A DNA stretch of 64,000 nt. It comes from an archaeon. Lineage in GTDB: Archaea > Thermoproteota > Nitrososphaeria > Nitrososphaerales > Gagatemarchaeaceae. Shown here in pieces: positions 33,100-40,353 of this stretch; positions within the stretch are counted from its first letter, which is position 1, and every line of letters starts with the position of its first letter. The notes under the pieces were generated by a model. That model made no database searches, was not told the DNA's origin, and saw only the letters and a program-made list of their open reading frames with translations. The position numbers and the translations under genes are program-made. Location: contig JAKAOG010000003.1 in assembly GCA_021823325.1 (NCBI GenBank), positions 106,498 to 170,497 of the forward strand. The letters run 5' to 3'.

Positions 33100-35034
33100 C
33101 TAGGGTACTGCGTTCAACTTTCTCAGCTTTCCCAGGAGGAACTGATACCTCGGGTCCTCCCTGGCCTTGCCGAAGAGAGGGCAGTACAACACGTAGGCAT
33201 ACCTCAGTGTATGCTGGTCTGTGGCCCTGTCAATGTAGGCGAAGTAAGAGTCAAGGTCACCCAGAGCGTAGTGAATGAAGGCTATGTCATTGAGATTGGT
33301 GGCCCCGAGCCACCTCGCTTCGATCTCCTTGATGACCTCAAGCGCCCCCTTCTGGTCCCCTGTCAGAGCAGCCATGAAACCTCTCATCCACGTACACCAG
33401 CGGTTCGTGGGCTCCAGTTCCTCAGCCTTTGAATAGCACTCCCTGGCCTTTTCGATGTCCCCCTTGTAGAGGTAGTATTCTGTCATGTTTCTGAAGGTGT
33501 CAGCTGGAGCGAGCTGCAAGGTCTTCTCCCAATGCTGGAGTGCGTCTTTCTCTCTCCCGATGTAGAAATAGATTCGACCCAGTCGCCCTACAACCCGCGG
33601 CATTACCGGATCAAGACGGTAGGCAGCCTCCATAGTCCTGACTCCTTCATCAATGTCTTCCTTCATCAAGGCCACGTCACTCAAGAGATCATAGGTCTCC
33701 GGAAGGCTAGGATTCAGTTCGATCGCCCGTCGAGCCTCCGCCTCGCTTCCACGCAAGTCGTCCTCTAGAAAACGGACGTCCGCAAGGGTCGCGTGGGCTT
33801 CAGCCAACTCCGGGTTCAGGCTGAGCGCCTTCTTGGCGAAGAGCTCCGCCCTGGGAGCGGTCCGCTCGTAGGGGTCATACCCATCCATGGTCAGAGACAC
33901 GTAGGATGCAGCGACCCCGGCGTATGCCTTGGCGAAGGACGGGTCAAGGGCTATCGCCCTCTCGAAGAGCCCGAGAGCTTGCCTGAATGACGGTTCGGTT
34001 CTTTCTCCGACAAGCTGCCGCCCTCGCAAGTATAGTGTGTACGCCTCAGTGTTCTCGGTGGGCTTCGTCTCCAGGGTCTTCTTCTCGGAGTCCAACAGGT
34101 GGACCTTGAGCTCGGCGGCCACCTTCTCGGCTATCTCGCTCTGCACGGTGAAGATGTCATCCAAGTCCTTGTCATAGTGGGACGACCAGAGATGCTCTTC
34201 CGTTCCTGCGGTGATGAGCTGGACTGTGACTCGGACCCTGTTGCCGGCTTTCCTAACGCTTCCCTCGACGAGGGTCCCGACCTCAAGTTCCTTGGCGATC
34301 TGCGATGCTTTCTTCTTCTCTCCCTTGTAGCTCATCACCGATGTCCTAGCTATCACCTTCAGGCTCTTCACCTGGGCGAGCCTGTCCAGCAGCTCCTCGG
34401 TCATGCCATCGGCAAAATATTCGTCGTTGGGGTCAGGGCTCATATTGACGAAGGGGAGGACGGCGATCCGATTCGGGTCAAGGAGGGAAACAGTCGACTC
34501 GCTGTGCTGCGGCCTCGCCCATGGTAAAGTCAGCCTGTATACGTCGATTGGTTCGCTGACGTTCTTCAATCTCGGGTTTACAATCTTGTCCATGAGGTAA
34601 GGAACTTTGTTCTTGACCTGCTCGTAGACAGGCCCGGAGATGCACACTCCTCCTGGCTCGGCCAGCGGCTCGATTCTTGAGGCTACGTTCACCGCATCAC
34701 CGAGGATATCGCTCCCGCTTTCGATGACGTCCCCCATATGGACCCCAATTCTGAGGGAGATCGTCACTCCCGTCGCGACGCTCCTATCGTGTATGATATT
34801 CTGGATTGCAGTCGCACAGAGTACTGCGTCAAGGGCGCTCTCGAACTCAACCAGGAATGCGTCGCCGACCGTCTTGACCTCGCGTCCGCGATGGCTTGCG
34901 AAATAGGGCCGCAAGAGTCTCCTGTGCTCTTCTAGAGCCTGCATGGCGCCGGACTCGTCTTTCTGGGTGAGCGAGGTATAACCTACTATGTCGGTGAACA
35001 TGATAGCTGCGAGCCTGCGTTCCCCCTCTGACAT
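33100..35034 (-). CDS. class III nucleotidyl cyclase - TolB-like - TPR protein (copy A)
   Basis: Soluble three-part signalling protein of 644 residues. Residues about 1-175 form a class III adenylate/guanylate cyclase-like domain with metal Asp in FTDIVGYT and VGDAFLVEF and the GDAVNVASRIEPLAEPGG segment. About 185-330 is a TolB/FlgO-like domain (IAVLPFVNMSPDPNDEYFADGMTEELL). The rest is TPR repeats. ATG 35034 is preferred over the track's 35061, because TATA-like gcaaaccgttttatc lies exactly 30 nt before it, as in copy B. Substrate (ATP or GTP) and activity are unproven. Confidence 0.88.
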   Translation of the reverse strand: MSEGERRLAAIMFTDIVGYTSLTQKDESGAMQALEEHRRLLRPYFASHRGREVKTVGDAFLVEFESALDAVLCATAIQNIIHDRSVATGVTISLRIGVHMGDVIESGSDILGDAVNVASRIEPLAEPGGVCISGPVYEQVKNKVPYLMDKIVNPRLKNVSEPIDVYRLTLPWARPQHSESTVSLLDPNRIAVLPFVNMSPDPNDEYFADGMTEELLDRLAQVKSLKVIARTSVMSYKGEKKKASQIAKELEVGTLVEGSVRKAGNRVRVTVQLITAGTEEHLWSSHYDKDLDDIFTVQSEIAEKVAAELKVHLLDSEKKTLETKPTENTEAYTLYLRGRQLVGERTEPSFRQALGLFERAIALDPSFAKAYAGVAASYVSLTMDGYDPYERTAPRAELFAKKALSLNPELAEAHATLADVRFLEDDLRGSEAEARRAIELNPSLPETYDLLSDVALMKEDIDEGVRTMEAAYRLDPVMPRVVGRLGRIYFYIGREKDALQHWEKTLQLAPADTFRNMTEYYLYKGDIEKARECYSKAEELEPTNRWCTWMRGFMAALTGDQKGALEVIKEIEARWLGATNLNDIAFIHYALGDLDSYFAYIDRATDQHTLRYAYVLYCPLFGKAREDPRYQFLLGKLRKLNAVP

Positions 35035-35064
35035 TGGAGCCCCTGCATGCCGCATTCCCATAGC

Positions 35065-35079
35065 GATAAAACGGTTTGC
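35065..35079 (-). promoter_or_regulatory. promoter of cyclase-TPR copy A, shared with copy B
   Basis: On the minus strand gcaaaccgttttatc matches 14 of 15 bases of gcaaacggttttatc upstream of copy B. In both genes exactly 30 nt separate its end from the proposed start codon. The motif combines a BRE-like and a TATA-like part. Confidence 0.65.
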
Positions 35080-35084
35080 AGCGC

Positions 35085-35915
35085 TCAGGCCCGCATCCGG
35101 TGCTTCGACCTGGCTGCAAGATATGCGCCCGTGATCAGCAATCCAGTAACGATGGCCAAGGTCCCCTGGTACGGGAACTCTGGAATCCCGGGCACGATGC
35201 TGCCGGTGCCATGGGTGATGGTGACACTGACGTAGGTTGTGGAAGCGGTAGACCCCTGCGAGAGGTCAGAAATGGGAATCGTGTATCCTGACCCAGATCC
35301 GAAGGTTATGTTCTGCGAGGCGCCCACAGTTGGCGAAGGGGGCGAAAAAGTGCAGACGGCCCAGTCGGTGACGTTCAGGTTGAAGGTGAGTTCTTTCGTG
35401 CCCAGGATGCTAGCACCGGTATAGGCGACGTTGTACACCTTTGAAAGGGCGTACTCACTGTTGCAGGAGATGGTCCCCACCACGGTACAGTAGCCGGCAG
35501 CGCCGGCACAAGGCGCAGTTTCGTTGAAGGTCCCTTGGCCCACAACGTCGACAGTGCCGCTCCCCACCGCGATGCCCGACTGGCAGCTCACCCCGTCAAC
35601 CGTGCAAGGGGGGCCTCCCGACTGGGTCGCGACCCCGAAGTCGCCGCTCCAGGTGCCACTTTCGTTCTCCTTCAGGCACCTGTAGAAGTGGTATGTACAC
35701 AGCGTGCCCGGGAGGACGTACTGGGTCCCGTTGCCCTGGACGTGTATCTGGACGGTCCCCTGTACCGGGAAGTCGGCGGGGGAGGTTCCGTTGGACTGGG
35801 CCATGCCAATTGGGACGGATGCCAGCGACGACATGAGGAGGGCCAGGACGAAAACGACTGCTGCGGCGACCGGAGACACGCCGCCTCGGCCGTCTTTGAA
35901 GGACTGCACCGCCAT
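35085..35915 (-). CDS. secreted surface protein with PEF-CTERM-like C-terminus
   Basis: 276 residues. The N-terminal signal (GGVSPVAAAVVFVLALLMSSLASVPIG) precedes a Gly/Ser/Thr-rich extracellular domain with about eight cysteines, probably disulfide-bonded, and several sequons. The C-terminus is tripartite: PEFPYQ, a hydrophobic helix (LAIVTGLLITGAYLAA) and a basic tail (RSKHRMRA), resembling PEF-CTERM signals processed by archaeosortase. No archaeosortase gene is in the window. It lies just upstream of the cyclase gene in the same direction. Ligand unknown. Confidence 0.7.
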   Translation of the reverse strand: MAVQSFKDGRGGVSPVAAAVVFVLALLMSSLASVPIGMAQSNGTSPADFPVQGTVQIHVQGNGTQYVLPGTLCTYHFYRCLKENESGTWSGDFGVATQSGGPPCTVDGVSCQSGIAVGSGTVDVVGQGTFNETAPCAGAAGYCTVVGTISCNSEYALSKVYNVAYTGASILGTKELTFNLNVTDWAVCTFSPPSPTVGASQNITFGSGSGYTIPISDLSQGSTASTTYVSVTITHGTGSIVPGIPEFPYQGTLAIVTGLLITGAYLAARSKHRMRA

Positions 35916-36103
35916 CCCCGCATAAATTTGGTCTGTTTTCGTACTTAAGCACGCACCGTCTTTTCCAGAAAGGCCTTCCGTTGACTCGCCGTGCTTGGAT
36001 ACGCGTAGTAGAAGGACGGGAGGGCGCGTATCCTGCAGGGCTGGTTTCGCCTCGCCGATGCTTCAAACCTGTTCCAGGGGGAGGATATGCTGCTTGAGCA
36101 AGG

Positions 36104-36117
36104 TAGCCCGGCTAGGA
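36104..36117 (+). repeat. core copy of the tRNA-Gln 3' end (candidate att site)
   Basis: tagcccggctagga is a 14-base exact copy of the tRNA-Gln 3' acceptor/T-stem (38425 onward), in the same orientation. It lies in the 249-bp gap between the secreted-protein gene and the ClC gene. A 14-mer is unlikely to recur by chance in 64 kb. The rest of this gap shows no gene. Confidence 0.65.
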
Positions 36118-36164
36118 ATATGTAAGGGTCAATCATATCCTGACCCTTGACGGGTTTGGTCTCG

Positions 36165-37928
36165 TCAAGTCTGTTCCGACTTGGAAAGCAGCTCGACCGC
36201 CCTGTTGTATGCTTTGATTACGTCAGTTCGAGTGATCATCCCGGCCAGTTCGCCAGACATTCTTGAAACAACGGGAAGACGACCGACACCGTGGGTGGTC
36301 ATCCTGTCAAGCGCAGCAAGCAATGATTCATCGGGGTAGGCTGTCAGCAGGTTCTGGGTCATTACCGACTTTATCGGGGTAGAAGCCATCTGCTCGCGCG
36401 GAACTCTGAGGAGATCGCTCATGGTTGCTATCCCTACCGCCTTCCCTGACTGTACGATAGGGACGCCGCGGAAGCCCCTGTCGAGCATGGCCTGGTAGGC
36501 ACTTTCAACGGCATCGTCCGGAGAGAACGTCAAGACGTTGTGGTTCATCGCGTCAGAGACAAAGATCTTCGTCAGTAATGGGACGTTGTATTCCCCTCTG
36601 TGAGCAGGGGAATCTGACCGCTTCGCAACTTGGCTACGGTAGATGGTGTATTTTGGACCTACTACGAAATATGAAATTACGACTGCTACCATTGATGGGG
36701 CTAGCAGGGACAGCGTTCCTGTCATTTCACTTACCATCAGGATCACCGCTATTGGGACTCGGCCTACCCCACCGAACAGGGCCACCATCCCGACTATGAC
36801 AAGCGGCGCGGGGACCGGGATCACGCCTGGTAGAACCCCATTCAGTGCTACCCAGAAGGCTGCGCCTACGAACCCCCCAATGACCAACGAGGGGGCGAAG
36901 ACACCGGCGCTGCCTCCTGAACCCACAGTAAGGGAGGTGGCGACGATTTTGAAGAACACGACCAGCAGAAGCACGACAAGTATGGGCGCCGTTACAAAGT
37001 TAATCCCGATCAGGTTGATCTGTCCGTTGATCAGATACTGGAGAAAGCCATACCCGAGGCCCAATACCTCCGGGAAGAAAATCCCGATTACCCCCGAGAT
37101 TGCCAGCCCGATGACCGGCTTCGCGAACCTCGGAATGTTGAACGCCGAGAAGATCCGCCTTATGGAGTAGAACGAGGTCGTGTATGCCCTTCCGACGATC
37201 CCGCATGCCACGCCCAGCAAGGCGTAGAACAACAGGTTGGCTGGATGATTGAAGGAATACGACACGGAGTTTCCAAAGATGGGAGAGAATCCGGCATAAG
37301 ATGCGAAGATGACGTATCCAATGGGCGAGGCGATGAACGAGGGAATCAGGGCTTCGGTCTCGAAGTCTCCTCCGCTGTAGAGGATTTCTCCACTCAGCAT
37401 GGCACCTCCGAAGGGCGACTTGAAGATCGAACCTATTCCCGCGCCGATTCCAACCGCGACTGCTATTCTTCGGTCCCTCACTGGTAACTTGAGTGCATCT
37501 CCCACGAAAGACCCGAACCCTGCCGCAATCTGGGCTGTGGGCCCCTCTCTCCCTCCGCTCCCGCCAGAGCCTATTGTGAGGGCTGACGCTATCGCTTTCA
37601 CGACTGGGATTCTCCGTCTTATCTTGCCATCCTTGCGATGAAAGGCTGCGATCGCTTCGTCGGTTCCATGGCCTTCTGCCTCAGGAGCGAACCTGTAGAC
37701 GATGAGCCCCGTAGCCAGCCCGCCCAGGGCTGTCGACAGTGGGACGAGCCAAAAGTTCGGGTTAATCGTTGTCGGAGAGATAGCTTCCCCGGCCGGATTG
37801 GGTGGATAGAACCCCGTAATCCCGCCGAGCATGAAGTTGGTTACAAACTGAATGAGAACGTAGAATATGATGGCGCCGACGCCGGCGATTATGCCGATGA
37901 ATAAGCCGATTACGGTCCACTTCGCCAA
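36165..37928 (-). CDS. ClC-type chloride channel/antiporter with two CBS domains
   Basis: 587-residue ClC membrane protein. Selectivity motifs are present: GSGGSGGREGP and GSGGSAGVFAPSLVIGG. The C-terminal about 130 residues form a CBS pair (VSDAMNHNVLTFSPDDAVESAYQAMLD... IKSVMTQNLLTAYPDESLLAALD), usually a nucleotide sensor. The track start is TTG 37928, but the frame is open upstream and encodes a plausible first helix (RFRINRIIQRNYLAKW), so the true start could be an upstream non-canonical codon. It is bounded by tRNA-Gln repeat copies. Confidence 0.9.
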   Translation of the reverse strand: MAKWTVIGLFIGIIAGVGAIIFYVLIQFVTNFMLGGITGFYPPNPAGEAISPTTINPNFWLVPLSTALGGLATGLIVYRFAPEAEGHGTDEAIAAFHRKDGKIRRRIPVVKAIASALTIGSGGSGGREGPTAQIAAGFGSFVGDALKLPVRDRRIAVAVGIGAGIGSIFKSPFGGAMLSGEILYSGGDFETEALIPSFIASPIGYVIFASYAGFSPIFGNSVSYSFNHPANLLFYALLGVACGIVGRAYTTSFYSIRRIFSAFNIPRFAKPVIGLAISGVIGIFFPEVLGLGYGFLQYLINGQINLIGINFVTAPILVVLLLVVFFKIVATSLTVGSGGSAGVFAPSLVIGGFVGAAFWVALNGVLPGVIPVPAPLVIVGMVALFGGVGRVPIAVILMVSEMTGTLSLLAPSMVAVVISYFVVGPKYTIYRSQVAKRSDSPAHRGEYNVPLLTKIFVSDAMNHNVLTFSPDDAVESAYQAMLDRGFRGVPIVQSGKAVGIATMSDLLRVPREQMASTPIKSVMTQNLLTAYPDESLLAALDRMTTHGVGRLPVVSRMSGELAGMITRTDVIKAYNRAVELLSKSEQT

Positions 37929-38040
37929 GTAGTTTCTTTGGATGATTCTGTTGATCCTGAATCGGGTATCTGACAGTCCTGCTCGACGCCTCGTGAGAAG
38001 AACTTCGAGCTCCCTAGGGTCTTAAACCTGCTTCGCTCTC

Positions 38041-38307
38041 TTGGGCATGATGGGACTCCCGGGTGCCGAGCTTTTTTTGGCTCGAATCTCCTCTTGTATT
38101 GCACTCTTCGATCGTCGAGTGACGGTGGATGCATTATTGCAGTTAGGAAAGGGCAGGTTCTTCAACGGGCCAACACGGACGGGAGGGAAGAAGTACGACA
38201 AGTTCTTCATCTACGTCCCCACTGATCTGGCGAAGGACTCCCTCTTCCCGTTCAAAGACGGCGACCTCCTGGAGTTCGATACCGAAGGCAAGACTCTTCA
38301 AGTCTAG
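38041..38307 (+). CDS. small basic protein, function unknown
   Basis: Up to 88 residues. The C-terminal 60 (GRFFNGPTRTGGKKYDKFFIYVPTDLAKDSLFPFKDGDLLEFD) look structured and resemble small beta-barrel/SpoVT-AbrB-like sequences, with F-x-I-Y-V-P...F-K-x-G-D-x-L. The N-terminal part is less convincing. GTG at 38119 gives a 62-residue protein that starts nearer the conserved-looking part. It lies in the island between ClC and tRNA-Gln. If AbrB-like it would bind DNA; this is inference. Confidence 0.5.
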   Translation: MGMMGLPGAELFLARISSCIALFDRRVTVDALLQLGKGRFFNGPTRTGGKKYDKFFIYVPTDLAKDSLFPFKDGDLLEFDTEGKTLQV

Positions 38308-38379
38308 AAGGGCCGTGCGTCCTAGCCAAAGGGAACGAGCTCTCAGGTAGTAGGGACTGATTTGGGATGTCGGTAGCCT

Positions 38380-38402
38380 ACAGAGCTTGAAATATGCTCT
38401 GT
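38380..38402. terminator. hairpin downstream of tRNA-Gln
   Basis: acagagc (38380-38386) and gctctgt (38396-38402) form a perfect 7-bp stem. On the minus strand, tRNA-Gln transcription first meets a T-rich stretch (cttcttttattgg), then this hairpin, which fits a termination or 3'-trailer element. Confidence 0.35.
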
Positions 38403-38423
38403 CCAATAAAAGAAGCTCAAAGA

Positions 38424-38496
38424 TAGCCCGGCTAGGATTCGAACCTAGGTCGAAGGCTCCAGAGGCCCCCATCCTTGACCACTAGACGACCGGGCT
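38424..38496 (-). tRNA. tRNA-Gln (CTG)
   Basis: Complete cloverleaf on the minus strand. The seven-pair acceptor is AGCCCGG with CCGGGCU, followed by U8, a four-pair D stem, anticodon stem GGGGC/GCCUU with loop CUCUGGA (anticodon CUG), a 4-nt variable loop, T stem CUAGG/CCUAG with loop UUCGAAU, and discriminator A. No CCA is encoded and there is no intron. A TATA-like ccttttatc lies about 28 nt upstream. Its 3' half is the target repeated at 33.04 and 36.10 kb, so it is the anchor of the island. Confidence 0.93.
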
Positions 38497-38533
38497 GCGA
38501 AATCCAAGCGAATTCGGTGGCGATAAAAGGGTT

Positions 38534-39670
38534 CTACCTTTTCTTCCGCTGGCTGGAGACCGTCACCCGGCCCGGCGTCAGCCCCATCCTTTCCATGATT
38601 TCGCCCATCGAGTCGAGCGCGCCCCTCAGAGTGCCGGGCTGAAGTATCCCGAAGTGACCGATCCTGATCATCCTGTCCTTGTCATCGTAGATCCCCCTCG
38701 ACACCATTACCTTGTGCTCCTCTTCCAACGTCTTCTGTATGGGGCCGGCTTTGCCGTCGGGGACCCAGAACGAGGTGACAGTATCCGCCCTGTGGCCCTC
38801 CTCAGCCACGAACTTCTGACCCCAGTCTTCCACCTTGCTCCTCGTGATTTCACCGAGCTTCCTGTGCCTTTCCCACCTGTTTTCAATCCCCTCCGCCTTT
38901 GCCTCGAGCATCGCCTCCCTGAGGGCGAGCAGCACCTGTGTCGCCGGGGTGGCGAGATACATCTTAGGGTCCTCCATGACAGGCTTCCACCTGAGGAGGT
39001 TCATGTAATATGACTCGATTGGGGCCCTGCGCTTCTCCATATGCTCGATGGCGCGGGCCGAGACCGCCAGGAGGACCGCTCCTGGGGCGCTCGCGATCGC
39101 CTTCTGGGAAGCGGTGAAGACGATGTCAGCCCCGAGCTTGTCGAAATCGAGAGGCATGCCGCCGATCGCACAGACTGAGTCCACCACCGAGAGGACCCCC
39201 GCCTTCGCGCACTCTTCCACCAGCGCGGAGACCGGGTTGGCGACAGAACTTGAAGTGTCTACGTGCGTTATGAACACGGCAGTGTACTTGTTCCTTCTGA
39301 GCCTCTTCCTCAGCGTGTCCGGGTCAGCGGCCATCCCCCCGTTGAACTCGATCTTGTCAGCCTTCGCGCCGTGAGTCTCGTTGAGCAGGAGCATCCTGTG
39401 CCCAAAGTAGCCGTTCATCAGAGTCAGCGTCCTGTCCCCGCGCGAGACCAGGCTGACAACGGATGACTCCATCCCGATGGTACCTGAGCCTGTGAAAACG
39501 AACTGGATCCCCTTTTCGTTCTTGAAAACGTACCTCGCCAGCTGCACCGTCTCCTTGAAGGTCGAATAGAACTCGGCGCCGACGTGTGGGAGCTGCGGCC
39601 CAGCCATGGCCTCCCTAACGCGCTTCGACAGGTTCGTCGGTCCCGGAATCAGCAGAAGGGTGTCGTCCAA
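38534..39670 (-). CDS. class V aminotransferase (serine/alanine-glyoxylate type)
   Basis: 378-residue fold-type-I PLP enzyme. The N-terminus has LLIPGPTNLSKRVREAM, the middle GSGTIGMESSVVSLVSRGD, and the PLP-Lys region is FTASQKAIASAPGAVLL. It is a paralogue of the 27.4-kb aminotransferase. The start is TTG 39670, 47 bp after the SerB-like phosphatase, so the two plausibly cooperate in serine metabolism: an aminotransferase feeding or draining serine and a phosphatase releasing it. Exact substrates are inferred. Confidence 0.87.
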   Translation of the reverse strand: MDDTLLLIPGPTNLSKRVREAMAGPQLPHVGAEFYSTFKETVQLARYVFKNEKGIQFVFTGSGTIGMESSVVSLVSRGDRTLTLMNGYFGHRMLLLNETHGAKADKIEFNGGMAADPDTLRKRLRRNKYTAVFITHVDTSSSVANPVSALVEECAKAGVLSVVDSVCAIGGMPLDFDKLGADIVFTASQKAIASAPGAVLLAVSARAIEHMEKRRAPIESYYMNLLRWKPVMEDPKMYLATPATQVLLALREAMLEAKAEGIENRWERHRKLGEITRSKVEDWGQKFVAEEGHRADTVTSFWVPDGKAGPIQKTLEEEHKVMVSRGIYDDKDRMIRIGHFGILQPGTLRGALDSMGEIMERMGLTPGRVTVSSQRKKR

Positions 39671-39717
39671 GAAAGAACCCTGCGTCTCCTCATTACTCGG
39701 TGTAAAAAAGCATGCCC

Positions 39718-40353
39718 CTATCTTACGTGGGCTGGTATCTCGTCTAGGCTGTCGATGTGGACTATCTGCGGGTCATCCACGCGGGTGGTGTGCGCGAGCA
39801 TGAAACCTATCCCGGCTGACTTCAGAAAAGCCAGGTCGTAGATGGTGTCCCCGACGGCGATGGTCCGCTCCGGGCTGACACCGACGCGCCTCAGAAGCTT
39901 GAGGTATGCCTGGTCTTTCCTGAAAGGATCGACCCTGCCTATCCCTGTCGGCTGGAGGAAGCCCTTCTTGTCAAACTTGAGCGCGTTCGCGAGCAGGTAG
40001 TCCATCCCCAGGTCCTTGGCGACCTGCTTTGCGAGGATGTCGATCCCTGAACTGACCAGAGCGGTCTTCATTCCCATGCGCTTCAGCTCTTCGATGGTCC
40101 CCGGCGCCTCCTTCCGTATCTTGTACGCCGAAAGTATCTCCTCTATCTCCCTCCGCGTGACCCCTTTAGGCCAGGAAGCGATGTCCCTCCGCATGAACTC
40201 CCGGTAGTCGATCTTCCCTTCTGTGTAGAGCTTCAGGGAAGCCGCGCCGAGATGCTCGGTCCCAAACGCCTTGTGGATCGCCACCCAGCTGCTGTTATGC
40301 TCCAGGACGGTGCCGTCGACGTCGAAGGCGGCGAGCGCAAAGCTGCGCCTCAT
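39718..40353 (-). CDS. HAD-family phosphatase, SerB-like
   Basis: 211-residue haloacid-dehalogenase phosphatase. Motif I is FDVDGTVLE (nucleophile Asp plus acid Asp), motif II TALVSSG, motif III Lys in the PFRKDQA region, and motif IV VGDTIYDLAFL. The helical cap and length fit phosphoserine phosphatase. Its ATG overlaps the argS stop by 4 bp. With the following aminotransferase it suggests serine biosynthesis; other small phosphoesters are possible substrates. Confidence 0.8.
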   Translation of the reverse strand: MRRSFALAAFDVDGTVLEHNSSWVAIHKAFGTEHLGAASLKLYTEGKIDYREFMRRDIASWPKGVTRREIEEILSAYKIRKEAPGTIEELKRMGMKTALVSSGIDILAKQVAKDLGMDYLLANALKFDKKGFLQPTGIGRVDPFRKDQAYLKLLRRVGVSPERTIAVGDTIYDLAFLKSAGIGFMLAHTTRVDDPQIVHIDSLDEIPAHVR

